Source: Acinetobacter larvae
GTDB lineage: Bacteria > Pseudomonadota > Gammaproteobacteria > Pseudomonadales > Moraxellaceae
Assembly (NCBI RefSeq): GCF_001704115.1
Contig: NZ_CP016895.1
Location: forward strand, 496,001 to 560,000
Reading direction: 5' to 3'
Length of the DNA stretch: 64,000 bases
A program made the position numbers and the translations under genes. Each line of letters starts with the position of its first letter. Position 1 is the first letter of the stretch. This document shows positions 47,312 to 57,019 of the stretch, one piece after another. Below the pieces are notes generated by a model. That model was given only the letters and a program-made list of their open reading frames with translations. It did not search any database and had not been told where the DNA came from.

Positions 47312-48436
47312 ATGAATAATAAATGCATTAAACAACTACTTTCAGTCATATTGTTCAGCATGCCCAGTATGCTCTGTTATGCAGATGATTTTAAAAAATT
47401 CTCAATATCTGCAGGTTGGTTTCATATCCGCCCACAAGGAAATAGCAATCCGATGGCGATAAATACACTTGTGAATGAAGGACGTGTTGGGAAAGTCGGG
47501 CAGATTTCAACATCCTCTTTTTTACGTTCTATCGATCCGGCTTATTTAGACCCTGACGGTTCTCCATATAAACCTTTTATCCAAAGTATTTTTGTTGCTG
47601 AGCCGCCAGCCACAATGTCAGCAGCACGTTTTACTGGGCTGGAAGACAGTAATGGTAATTTAAGAGCAGAAGCGACCGGCAGTGCTCAAGTAGGTGGGCT
47701 AGAATATTGGCGGCAAAAAGATACCGGTTTAGAAGCGAAAAATGCCAATACCATCGGTATGAATTTTAACTATTATTTAAATGATAAAGTGTCTTTAAAA
47801 TTTGTAGGTGGCATTCCGCCAAAAGTTAATGTAAGAGGCAAAGGCACAATTCGTGCCAATATGATTGGCTGGGGGATTATCGATAATCGCAGTGTGGCAG
47901 AATATATTGGGCATAATGTGCCAATCAAAGATACCGTGCCGATTACCAATCTGGCACGTCCAGCAACGGTATCTAGTGCACGTGCCTGGACACCAACTTT
48001 AGAATTCCAATATCAATTTGGTCAACGCGGTGTTAATAAATTTAGACCGTATTTAGGCGCTGGATTAATGTATGCCTATTTTAGTCATATTAAGTTGCAT
48101 CAACAAACGCGGCATGACTTGGTTGCAGCCGGTCATATGATTCAAAACATTATGACGGATAAAGCCGGTGCGGCGATGGATCAAAAAAGCTCAAATGCAA
48201 AACCTGTGGTTAAAGTAAAGTCTGAGGACAGTATTGCGCCTATTATTAGTTTAGGTTTTACTTATGATTTCAATGAGCAATGGTTTTCTGTTGCATCGGT
48301 CAGTTATGCCAAGCTCAGTACAACAGTTCAGATTGATGTCGTAAATGCCAATAATTCGCAACGCCTTATTCGTTCTTCAACCAAATTAGATGTAGATCCA
48401 ATTATTAGTTATTTGGGCATTGGATATCGTTTCTAA
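47312..48436 (+). CDS. OmpW-family outer membrane protein, enlarged
   Basis: A 374-residue protein with a signal peptide ending near CYADDF. Beta-barrel OmpW features are present: an early KFSISAGWFHI strand, NFNYYLNDKVSLKFVGGIPP in the middle, FRPYLGAGLMYAYFS, and a C-terminal YLGIGYRF with terminal Phe. Typical OmpW is about 210 residues. The extra length lies in an insert of about 90 residues after strand 1 and an extended loop around residues 260-310. OmpW forms a small barrel with a hydrophobic channel; the ligand here is unknown. Confidence 0.8.
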   Translation: MNNKCIKQLLSVILFSMPSMLCYADDFKKFSISAGWFHIRPQGNSNPMAINTLVNEGRVGKVGQISTSSFLRSIDPAYLDPDGSPYKPFIQSIFVAEPPATMSAARFTGLEDSNGNLRAEATGSAQVGGLEYWRQKDTGLEAKNANTIGMNFNYYLNDKVSLKFVGGIPPKVNVRGKGTIRANMIGWGIIDNRSVAEYIGHNVPIKDTVPITNLARPATVSSARAWTPTLEFQYQFGQRGVNKFRPYLGAGLMYAYFSHIKLHQQTRHDLVAAGHMIQNIMTDKAGAAMDQKSSNAKPVVKVKSEDSIAPIISLGFTYDFNEQWFSVASVSYAKLSTTVQIDVVNANNSQRLIRSSTKLDVDPIISYLGIGYRF

Positions 48437-48471
48437 GCCGTGCTAAATGCTGAATCGTGCTAAATATGGTT

Positions 48472-48516
48472 GTGCTATACGGCTTTAAAATGCTATTAAG
48501 TTTAAAGCCGTAGCAC
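48472..48516 (+). other. Hairpin after OmpW-like gene
   Basis: A 16-bp stem with a small bulge, GTGCTA..CGGCTTTAAA pairing with TTTAAAGCCGTAGCAC. It starts 36 bp after the stop and is not followed by a T run, so it may stabilise or process the mRNA rather than terminate it. Confidence 0.55.
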
Positions 48517-48575
48517 AGCATGGATCAATCTTTAAAATAAGGGCTGTGGAGCAGATACAGCCTTTGAATGTATTG

Positions 48576-49319
48576 TTACAGTCGTGCTGCAATATGTTGC
48601 AGTTGTTGTATTGTAAGGCTAAAGTCTGGGGCAGCTTGGGTCGTGATATCGACAGAGTATTGCTGCGCTAGAAAATCCAAGTCTCTTTGTAGTTCAGGAT
48701 ATAAGTCAGCACTATGTGCTAAGGTATCTGTCAACGACATCGGCCATTGTTGAAGTGTTGGTCAGCTCAAAGGAAGTAGACGAATTAACCGTTTAATCAG
48801 TGATTTATAATTTTTAATCAGATCAGTTGTGGCAATTATACCCTCAGATAATTTTTCAAAATAATGGCTTAGATCTTCTTGATAGCCATCATTTATTTCC
48901 CAAACCAGCTGATAATTTACTGCAATTGGCGCGAATTCTTCCATCAGGTTTGGTCCAAATAATGGTCTACATAAATGCTGTAGCCAAAACTGCCAGCGCC
49001 GTTGTTGATCTGGGCGAGCGATCGTGTGTAGATCACCTATATCGATATCAATTTTGCTAAGCAGCTTAAACTTCTGTTCTAGAACTGTTTGTAGATGCTT
49101 TAGTTTTTCTATTTCCATATTGGATAATGGTTTATGGAATATCACGCAAAAATCAATATCTGACTGACCTATACATGCTTGCGCCTGTGCGACGCTACCA
49201 TATAAATAGATACTATGTAACTGCTCTGTAAAATCACGCTGCAGCATAGCGACTACTGTTTGACAGAGTGGATGGTACTCAGCTTGTAAGGGCGGCCAGC
49301 ATGGATAGCGATTGTGCAT
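48576..49319 (-). pseudogene. Nucleotidyltransferase-domain protein interrupted by in-frame TGA
   Basis: Read from the ATG at 49319, the frame has a nucleotidyltransferase motif (YLYGSVAQAQACIGQSDIDF, with the G-S and D-x-D pattern near residues 41-59) and continues for 185 residues. It meets TGA at 48762-48764. The same frame stays open for another 61 codons to a TAA at 48576-48578, in Leu/Gln-rich helical sequence that fits the C-terminal accessory domain of such proteins. A single point change would restore a 247-residue protein. Whether the truncated form works is unknown. The substrate is unknown. Confidence 0.7.
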
Positions 49320-50053
49320 TGTTAAAAGTCATTCATTTTATTAAAAATTACTCAATCTTAAGCGAATTCTAAACTGCTAAAAACCCAGTTGAAGAAGAGT
49401 ATATATTTTTTTCGTTATAGCGATGACGAGCTCCTCGATGGTGCATTGTTATTAGGTTGCAATAATTGTTTATACATGGAATTAAAGCCCATTTGAAATC
49501 CGTCTTATTTTTAAGTAATTGTATTTATTTATAATATTTCTCATGTTGTTTTGAGTCCTTCAATTTAGAAGCAGGATTGTGGGATGCCTCATATGACTCT
49601 TTATTAAAATTTAATAAAAATGTGCTGGGATTTTATTTTAGGGCTTTGTTTGAGAAATAAATAACAAATCTACTATTAATAAGTATTAACAAAAAGCAAT
49701 ATAACAATATAAAAAACAATAATTTAGTTTAATTCAATTATTCGTAATGTTTGTTTGCATTCCACTGTTATTTTATTTATTTTTGTATTTATTTAAGTTG
49801 CTGTATTTAAATAATTTTTATTAACATCCCTTGTTTTTAAGGGATATTTTCTTAGTTTTATTATTGAGTTTTATCAAAAATATAAGAAATACATGTAACT
49901 ATATTGAATAATTTCGTGATTTTCACCATTTTTTGTAATTTGAAATGCATGTAATATTTAATGGATATTTCATATTTAGTGAAACTATTTGCATTGTTTT
50001 AATAGATGTAAGTTTATTTTTTTTAAAGTGAGTTCAATCTTTTGGAGATTTTT
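49320..50053. promoter_or_regulatory. Long AT-rich leader of the pilus operon
   Basis: About 730 bp without a gene and strongly AT-rich. It should hold the promoter of the fimbrial operon. A 7-bp hairpin ATCCCTT / AAGGGAT with a 6-base loop (49826-49845) is followed by ATTTTCTT and may act as a weak terminator or attenuator in the leader. No invertible-element repeats were noticed by eye. Confidence 0.5.
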
Positions 50054-50629
50054 ATGAAAAAATCAAGTGGTTTGGCGCTGGTATCATTATTAATGTTATC
50101 TTCAGCAGCATTTGCTGTTGATGGCACAATTAGCTTTAATGGCGAGTTGGTTTCCGGTACTTGTGTGCCCAAACTTGAGGGTGATGCAGTTAATGGTTCT
50201 GGCAACAGTACTGCAACGGTGGTGTTACCAACTTTGAATGTTGCGGCATTATCAAAAGCACAAGCAACTGGTGGTTTAACAGGATTTACAATTAGTTTAA
50301 AAGGAAGCAATGACACCGATTGTGCTGTAGATGGAAAAATTGCAACGCCGTATTTTGAACCAGAGGTTGCCAAAGTAAATAGTGAAGGTCGTGTGATTAA
50401 TACCGAAGCAGCTACCAAAGATGCTATTGATATTCAAATTTTAAATAATGCACAGACCGTCATTAATTTAACCGATAACCCAGCAACACAACTGTCATCT
50501 ACCGCAACAGGTGATGCGGATAATCATGAATATAACTATAAATATTATGCCCAATACTTTGCTAAAAGTAATGAGGCGAAAGCAGGTAAAGTTGCTGGAA
50601 CTTTAAGTTATAGCATTATTTATAAGTAA
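50054..50629 (+). CDS. Fimbrial major subunit
   Basis: A 191-residue protein with a signal peptide ending AAFAVDG. The mature protein has GTISFNGELVSGTCVP near its start and DTDCAVDGK later, giving the conserved disulfide of chaperone-usher pilins. It ends with KVAGTLSYSIIYK, the alternating beta-strand and penultimate Tyr bound by the chaperone. As the first gene in the operon with its own strong ribosome site (GGAG), it is the likely main shaft subunit. Confidence 0.87.
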   Translation: MKKSSGLALVSLLMLSSAAFAVDGTISFNGELVSGTCVPKLEGDAVNGSGNSTATVVLPTLNVAALSKAQATGGLTGFTISLKGSNDTDCAVDGKIATPYFEPEVAKVNSEGRVINTEAATKDAIDIQILNNAQTVINLTDNPATQLSSTATGDADNHEYNYKYYAQYFAKSNEAKAGKVAGTLSYSIIYK

Positions 50630-50708
50630 TTGATCTACAAATAATATGTCTTATAAATTTTTGATTTTTAATTAATTAGTTTGTATTTTGTTGGTAGGGG
50701 ATTTTAAT

Positions 50709-51434
50709 ATGCGTACGGGGTTGTTGGCTGTTACTTTGATGATATTGGCGACACAAAATGTTTATTCCGATGTCACCATTACGGGTACACGTATTATTTT
50801 CCCCTCTAATCAAGATAGTGTGACGGTGCAGCTGAATAACCCAGCGAAGACTCCAGCACTCATTCAATCTTGGTTAGATGATGGTGATCCAAAAGTTATA
50901 CCATCTGCAGATAAAATCCCTTTTATTTTGGTGCCCGCTTTAACAACAATACAGCCGCAAAAAGGACAAATGATTCGTTTATTGGCGAAAGATACCAGTC
51001 ATCTGCCCAAAGACCGTGAAACCTTATATTGGTTTAATATTTTAGATATTCCACCGACATCAACAGATAGTTCAGAAAAAAATAAACTGAATATTTCTAT
51101 TCGCTCCCGCATTAAATTGTTTTATCGACCTATCAAGTTAAATATGACACAAGATAAAGCTTTTACTGCTTTAAGTTTTAAGTATCTAAACTCTGATCAA
51201 TCTATAAAGATTAGCAACCCGTCTCCTTATTATATAAGTTTTATGAACTTATCGCTGAATCCAGAACAAGATAATTTACGCTATAGCGAACCTTTAATGG
51301 TTGCGCCATTCTCTGATGAAGTGATTAAACCTAAATTGACGTTTAAACCATATCAAGTCAAATATGAGCTTATTAATGATTATGGTTCTAGTAATGCTTT
51401 TACCACCAATATAGAAGAAGCGTTTGACGAATGA
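50709..51434 (+). CDS. Periplasmic fimbrial chaperone (PapD-like)
   Basis: About 241 residues from the ATG at 50709. A signal peptide ends near VYSDVTI. The two-domain immunoglobulin-like chaperone fold is indicated by TRIIFPSNQDSVTVQLNN, the PFILVPALTTIQPQKGQMIR segment, and the family signature ETLYWFNILDIPP. It holds pilin subunits by donor-strand complementation before delivery to the usher. It overlaps the usher gene by 4 bp. Confidence 0.92.
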   Translation: MRTGLLAVTLMILATQNVYSDVTITGTRIIFPSNQDSVTVQLNNPAKTPALIQSWLDDGDPKVIPSADKIPFILVPALTTIQPQKGQMIRLLAKDTSHLPKDRETLYWFNILDIPPTSTDSSEKNKLNISIRSRIKLFYRPIKLNMTQDKAFTALSFKYLNSDQSIKISNPSPYYISFMNLSLNPEQDNLRYSEPLMVAPFSDEVIKPKLTFKPYQVKYELINDYGSSNAFTTNIEEAFDE

Positions 51435-54010
51435 AAAAATGTTTATTAAGCGTGATAACGAGCTTATGGGTGCAAACTATTTTTGCGGATAATCATGTTT
51501 CCGCTATAGAAAATGATTTAGAGAAAACTCAAGCACTTAATATTCAAGATACGCCGCTTTATTCTTTCGATTCACGGGCGCTATTTGGTGGTGCTAGTCA
51601 GGATATCGATTTAAACCAGTTTAACCGCTCTGATTTTATTGCTGCTGGTGAATATTCTGTTATTGCGGCAGTGAATGATAAATCAATTGGTCGGCAATGG
51701 GTAAAGTTTCAACATGCTGAAGACAGTCAGCAGGTGGAATTGTGTATCGACCCTGCCTTATTAAAGCAATTAGACTTAAAAGAACACATTCAAAATAACC
51801 TAGCACAACAAGACTGCTTAAGTATAAAGGCGCTAAGTCCGGATGCATTTTATGATTTTGATCAAAGTGTATTAAGTTTGCACTTATCTCTACCTTTGTC
51901 TATTTTAAAGCAAAGACCAAAGGGATATATTAATCCTGCTCGATTTGATCAAGGGGTTAGCTCTGCATATTTATCCTACGATTTTAACCATTATAATTAC
52001 AAACATGATGATCAAAAGAAGACAGATAGTAACTATTTAAGTTTAAATGGTGGTATAAATTTCTTAGGTTTTAACTATCGCCATGCTGGTAATTTTGATT
52101 CAAGCGGTACTGATTTATCGCATTATCATTCCTATTTAAACGTATTATCAACGGATATTACGCCACTCAATGCCCGTTTGATGCTCGGTGATTTTAATAC
52201 ACAAACCTATAAGATCGATTCAGCATCTATACGCGGGATTCAAGTTGCAACTGATATGAGCATGCGTCCAATGTCACAGCGTAGTTATGCTCCGCTCATT
52301 CAAGGTGTAGCAAATACCAATGCTTTGGTGTCAGTTTTTCAAAATGGTCGTAAAGTTTATGAACGTACTGTTCCTGCGGGACAGTTTGAAATTAATGATT
52401 TAACCGCTTTAGGTAATAATGGCGACTTAACAGTACAAGTGACAGAAAATGGTGGGGAGAAACATAGTTTTATTGTACCCCTACAGACCAATATGAATCT
52501 TGTCCGTGTTGGGCAGTTAAATTTTAGTGCAGCTTCTGGTCAATATAAGATTAATCGTAAAACAACAAATGATTATATTGGTCAATTCAGTTTTGAATAT
52601 GGTTTATCTAACTACATCAGTCTATATGGTGGGCTTAATGCAAGTCAGCCTTTTAAGAGTTATTTGTTTGGGGTCGGTAGCAATACCTTTTTGGGGGGCA
52701 TCAATCTTGATGCTGAATATGCTGATGCCGGGCTTTTAGACCAGAAATATCTTGGTGAAAAATACCAAGTTTCTTATCAATACAACTATGCACCATCCAA
52801 TACCAATATTAGTATCAGTGGGGGATATCAAACCAAAGACTTTATGTCTTTAGCGAATGTCATGTCCTTACGTAATTATGATGAATTAACTGAAGCAGAA
52901 GTAGATTATCTATTTCAGACATATCGTTTAAAAAATACATTTAATGCGTCTATTTATCAGAGTTTTAATAATGCAGATTGGGGTTCATTGAGCCTGTCTT
53001 TGTCACGTAACAGTTATTGGAATACGCAAAAAGAGTATAAACAATACAGCTTTGGTTATTCAAATCGTATTGGCAAGTTAAATTATTCAGTCGGATTTTC
53101 CAAGATCTTTAATTATTTAGATCGTGTACCTTCTGAAAATAGAGTGTATTTAAGCTTAAGTCTACCTTTAGATTGGTCAAATAGCCGTAGACCTATGAAT
53201 TTAAACTCTAATATACAGCATACCGATAGTTCGGGTCATCCGACCAGTGCCATGATTGGGGTATCTGGCACGCTAGGAGAAAATCAACAGGCGAACTATA
53301 GTTTAACAAGCAATAATTCTTGGAATAATAATGCCGGGCATAATGCAGTTGTTTCCGCCAGTCTGGGTTATAACTTGCCACAAGCACAATTGGGTTCAGT
53401 GCTGAGTGTGGGTGAAAATTATCATCAATATAGTTTAAGTGCGCGTGGTGCATTGGTTGCTCACCGCTATGGTATTACTGCAGCAAATTATATTAATGAT
53501 ACCTATACGATTATCCATGCCAAAAATGCTAAAGGTGCTGCTGTCAATAATGCTTGGGGGGGTAAGGTAGATCGTTTTGGTAATGCGATTTACTCGAGTT
53601 TAAGCCCATATGAAGTGAATGAAATTACGATAGACAGTAAAAATCTACCGGTTGATGTCAATCTAAAAGTCAATCAATCAGAAGTTGTACCACGCCGTTA
53701 TAGTGCGACGCTAGTTCACTTCGAGACAGAAAAAACCTCCAATATTTTATTTAACGTGCATACGCCAAGTCAGCAACAGATTCCGATTGGTCTACAAGTT
53801 CGGCAGCAAGACGATGCAGTAATAGGTACTTTTGGTCAATCGAATCAACTCTTTATAGAAAATGCAGCCTTATTACAAGAACGCTTAGCGGTGCAGTGGG
53901 GCGCACAACAACGGACAACATGTTGGATTGATATTCCTAAGAACGTGTTGAGCAATCAAAAAACATCATCGAAAAAGTTTCAAATTATTGATGTGGAGTG
54001 CAAGCAATGA
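51431..54010 (+). CDS. Fimbrial outer membrane usher
   Basis: An 859-residue protein with a signal peptide ending IFADN. The N-terminal domain has YSFDSRALFGG and DLNQFNR. The barrel has RGIQVATDMSMRPMSQRSYA and PLIQGVANTNALVSVFQNGR with VPAGQFEINDL, the usher signature area. C-terminal domains end in a Cys-containing tail. It assembles the pilus across the outer membrane. ATGA overlaps on both sides show tight coupling with chaperone and adhesin genes. Confidence 0.93.
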   Translation: MKKCLLSVITSLWVQTIFADNHVSAIENDLEKTQALNIQDTPLYSFDSRALFGGASQDIDLNQFNRSDFIAAGEYSVIAAVNDKSIGRQWVKFQHAEDSQQVELCIDPALLKQLDLKEHIQNNLAQQDCLSIKALSPDAFYDFDQSVLSLHLSLPLSILKQRPKGYINPARFDQGVSSAYLSYDFNHYNYKHDDQKKTDSNYLSLNGGINFLGFNYRHAGNFDSSGTDLSHYHSYLNVLSTDITPLNARLMLGDFNTQTYKIDSASIRGIQVATDMSMRPMSQRSYAPLIQGVANTNALVSVFQNGRKVYERTVPAGQFEINDLTALGNNGDLTVQVTENGGEKHSFIVPLQTNMNLVRVGQLNFSAASGQYKINRKTTNDYIGQFSFEYGLSNYISLYGGLNASQPFKSYLFGVGSNTFLGGINLDAEYADAGLLDQKYLGEKYQVSYQYNYAPSNTNISISGGYQTKDFMSLANVMSLRNYDELTEAEVDYLFQTYRLKNTFNASIYQSFNNADWGSLSLSLSRNSYWNTQKEYKQYSFGYSNRIGKLNYSVGFSKIFNYLDRVPSENRVYLSLSLPLDWSNSRRPMNLNSNIQHTDSSGHPTSAMIGVSGTLGENQQANYSLTSNNSWNNNAGHNAVVSASLGYNLPQAQLGSVLSVGENYHQYSLSARGALVAHRYGITAANYINDTYTIIHAKNAKGAAVNNAWGGKVDRFGNAIYSSLSPYEVNEITIDSKNLPVDVNLKVNQSEVVPRRYSATLVHFETEKTSNILFNVHTPSQQQIPIGLQVRQQDDAVIGTFGQSNQLFIENAALLQERLAVQWGAQQRTTCWIDIPKNVLSNQKTSSKKFQIIDVECKQ

Positions 54011-55104
54011 ACCTAATGAAACATATATTTTGTTATACCGTATTATTGGGTTCTGCAGACGTGTTGGCAGCACAGAATTGTAATAATGGCGGTAATGTAG
54101 CGAGTCAATTACATCCAGCCAATACCAGTCATGAGAAAGATGTAAAGCGAGATATGACCAGTAGTGATCCAACAACCAATGTGGTTATTCAAGGTCAAGG
54201 TTATATTCAAAGCTCTCAGTTGATTAAATGTGATGATTTTGACTCACAGTCTCGAACTAAAACGCCAACATTCAAATCCTTTTCGAACAGTAATATTAAC
54301 AGTCAAAGTAAAACATTTAATGGTAAAAAGTTCTATAAAATAGTGGGAACTGCCGATGCTTTTGTGAATAAGTATGCTTATATCTATTTTAGATATAGTG
54401 ACAATAATAATAGTGCTAAGGGACCCTATGAGCTCGGGAATCAAAATGGCAGTATTTTAGGTGAGAATACATATACGCAAGGGTTACGCATATATGACCT
54501 AGCAGTTGCTTTTGAGAAGGCGCCTATAGATCCGATTGAAGTACCAGTTATTATTGGAACTCTGGATGTTAGTTGGACCAAAAAATTAGTAGGACAGGAT
54601 AATAGTTATACAACATCGACGACACAAAGAGCCGAAATTCGTTTAATCGTGAATCCAGTAGTAGAGAAGACTTGTACGGTAAATAATCCTGTCGTGACTT
54701 TACCGACCATCTCGGTTGCCACCTTAAATAATCAAGGTGATACTGCTGCAAAAACGAATTTTACCATAGTTGCAACTTGTGGTGAGAGTCTTGCGAATAT
54801 TGGCTTAAATAGTATTGTTGTCGATAATAGTGATGTTGATGCGCAAAGCGCAAATGCAAAAAACGGTATTTTGGTGAATACTGCCAGTAGCCAAGCATCT
54901 AAAAATGTTGCGATACAAATGTATGAAGACACCACCAATCAACCCGTTCGTTTTGGTCTAGAGCAAGATTTTGGTAAAACCACGATGGGCGTAAACCCGA
55001 CTGCACGGCGTAATTATTATGCTAAATATTATAAGTTAGACTCTACTCCCACCCAAGCAGGTAAAATAACCTCTACAGCGACGATTATGGTGACTTATAA
55101 ATAG
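54007..55104 (+). CDS. Fimbrial tip subunit / putative adhesin
   Basis: About 365 residues from the ATG overlapping the usher stop. A signal peptide ends VLAAQN. The C-terminal half (residues about 215-365) resembles a pilin domain with CTVNNPVV and ATCGESL cysteines and an ITSTATIMVTYK end. The N-terminal half is a longer beta-rich domain I do not recognise, as expected of a receptor-binding domain. Position as last gene and larger size fit a tip adhesin. The ligand is unknown. Confidence 0.75.
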   Translation: MNLMKHIFCYTVLLGSADVLAAQNCNNGGNVASQLHPANTSHEKDVKRDMTSSDPTTNVVIQGQGYIQSSQLIKCDDFDSQSRTKTPTFKSFSNSNINSQSKTFNGKKFYKIVGTADAFVNKYAYIYFRYSDNNNSAKGPYELGNQNGSILGENTYTQGLRIYDLAVAFEKAPIDPIEVPVIIGTLDVSWTKKLVGQDNSYTTSTTQRAEIRLIVNPVVEKTCTVNNPVVTLPTISVATLNNQGDTAAKTNFTIVATCGESLANIGLNSIVVDNSDVDAQSANAKNGILVNTASSQASKNVAIQMYEDTTNQPVRFGLEQDFGKTTMGVNPTARRNYYAKYYKLDSTPTQAGKITSTATIMVTYK

Positions 55105-55246
55105 TATATGGGAAATTTGTATTGTACTTCGAGTGCTATTCCATAATGTCTGGATTTATGCTGTTGTAGGATTATTGTCTTACAGAGATGAAGCCAGAGC
55201 ATAGCTTAGGTATAATCTTTGCTCATGAATTATTTTTTCCTTGAAT

Positions 55247-56077
55247 ATGGCTAAACTTAGGAAGCGCGGTAAAAAGCCATTTGATGCAGAGCGTTATGAG
55301 TATTTATTAAAGCTCAAACAACATCAGCAGCGGTTGCAAGAAATGGCTGCCATTGAACAGGCTACTGCAGCGACTAAAATTCAGATTGAACAACAACATC
55401 CTCTACCTCTCATGGGGCAACCTGCTTATATTTCAGGATGTCTCATTAAATATTCGATTGCTGTTGTTATACTTTATGTTCTATCGATATTTCCAGCCGT
55501 ATTGGTGTATGACGCGTCGTTCTGGCATAGAATATCTTGGTTTAATCCACAAGCGGGGTTAGATTATTTCTGGTTGATCTATGCCGTGGCTATTGTTGTT
55601 ATACCGATTGCTATTTTATATTGGCAATTTAGCGGTACTCAAAAAGCCAAGCAACAGGTTAAAAACTACGTCGTTGCTGAAGATTCATTGGCGATTGTGT
55701 ATAGCAACGAGCAGATTAAATACATCGACTATGCCGATATTTCTTATGTGTCATTATATAGTCATAAAGGGGGCTATGATGTGACATTGTATTATGCCGA
55801 TGCTGGCTTAGAAAAAAAGTTGCAACGACTTTTTAGCATAGATATAAATTTTCGCAAAATATTCACATTGAAAAACCGGCATCAGTTATGCAGTGCATTT
55901 TTACAACAGCTCAGCATTAAAAATCCTCGTGCACATATTTGTACTTTACTCTGGCATGAAAACTATTTAGATCGCAAAAATTTTAGATTTGATGCCAAGA
56001 AATGGTCTAGGGAACGTGTGTTTTGGGGCGTATTTTTTCTGATTATACCGATCGTAATATTTGTCTATTTGAGCTGA
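55247..56077 (+). CDS. Membrane protein of unknown function
   Basis: About 276 residues from the ATG at 55247. A basic, Gln-rich N-terminus with coiled-coil character (residues about 1-48) is followed by two transmembrane segments (about 63-86 and 105-128). A cytosolic domain of about 120 residues contains the segment YADISYVSLYSHKGGYDVTL, like a membrane-anchored PH-like domain. A third transmembrane helix is at the C-terminus. I do not recognise the family. A single gene. Confidence 0.65.
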   Translation: MAKLRKRGKKPFDAERYEYLLKLKQHQQRLQEMAAIEQATAATKIQIEQQHPLPLMGQPAYISGCLIKYSIAVVILYVLSIFPAVLVYDASFWHRISWFNPQAGLDYFWLIYAVAIVVIPIAILYWQFSGTQKAKQQVKNYVVAEDSLAIVYSNEQIKYIDYADISYVSLYSHKGGYDVTLYYADAGLEKKLQRLFSIDINFRKIFTLKNRHQLCSAFLQQLSIKNPRAHICTLLWHENYLDRKNFRFDAKKWSRERVFWGVFFLIIPIVIFVYLS

Positions 56078-56180
56078 ATTTGAGCGCTTGTAAAGCATTC
56101 TGTATAAACATAGCATTATATAATCCGCGATATGATCTTCCAACATTCATCGTAACCTTTTGGCGTAACCCTTCAGGCAT

Positions 56181-56894
56181 TTACGGGCGGCTATAATACA
56201 GCGCTTGATCATAATTAAAATGTAACTGTTGTTGTTCACACCAGGTCGGGAAACTGCAATTTAAATCAAGATGCTGATAATGCTGCCATGCTGTGATGAG
56301 TGCTTGGTAATATTGATATTGTTGTTGATAATATCGTCTATCCGATTGTTGGCTGAATTGAGCAATATACTGCTTGAGTTGCTGTAGTTTGTCTAAGCAA
56401 TGTTTGAGTTCACCAATGAAAAATGATTCACAAAGATGATGCGTTTGCCAGTCGATTTGTTGTATATAAAACTGGATAATTTTTTCTAGGCAGTTTTGAT
56501 TTTGTGGGTCTAAAGCGTAGGCTTTTTGATATAAAGCAAGATCATGTGTTAAGTAGCCCAGCCATTGGTAATAACAGGCAGTATGGGGATATTGTTGGAT
56601 CGCTTGTTGCATGAGGTTGAGCAAATATTGCTGTAATGGCTGCGACATGAGTTGGTGAATATTGGGATGCTGTGCTATTAAGTTGAGTAACTGTAGGGCG
56701 ATATGCAGTTGTTGTGCCATGCTGGCGGTTTGGCAGTGCTGAATAAATGCTTGGATTTTTTCTAATGCTATTTTACGTAGACCTTTTTCCCGATAATAAC
56801 AATATGCGGCAAATAATTTAAAGTCCGGATGCTCTTGGTAATACTCGGCAATACGTTGTAGACCTTCGAAATTGGTTTGATTCCAATAATACAT
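56181..56894 (-). CDS. Gln-rich TPR-like protein of unknown function
   Basis: A 237-residue soluble protein, extremely rich in Gln, Tyr and His. Helical pairs such as YYQWLGYLTHDLALYQKAYALDPQN resemble tetratricopeptide repeats, so protein binding is the best guess. No signal peptide. Family not recognised. It is a single gene upstream, on the same strand, of nothing obvious; pabB on the same strand starts further right and ends 126 bp before it. Confidence 0.65.
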   Translation of the reverse strand: MYYWNQTNFEGLQRIAEYYQEHPDFKLFAAYCYYREKGLRKIALEKIQAFIQHCQTASMAQQLHIALQLLNLIAQHPNIHQLMSQPLQQYLLNLMQQAIQQYPHTACYYQWLGYLTHDLALYQKAYALDPQNQNCLEKIIQFYIQQIDWQTHHLCESFFIGELKHCLDKLQQLKQYIAQFSQQSDRRYYQQQYQYYQALITAWQHYQHLDLNCSFPTWCEQQQLHFNYDQALYYSRP

Positions 56895-57019
56895 GTTGTT
56901 GCTTAATCAAAAAGATTATTCACATTATCTGGTCTTCGCCTGAGGGTCTAAGCGAATTTTCTGATTTAATTTGTCTATCTAATCGGTTCACGTTTTTAGA
57001 GCAGAATAATGCGCGATCT

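Noticed and set aside
48762..48764. TGA as a selenocysteine codon
   Set aside because: The family has no known selenocysteine, there is no catalytic role at this position, and no downstream stem-loop of the right kind was seen.
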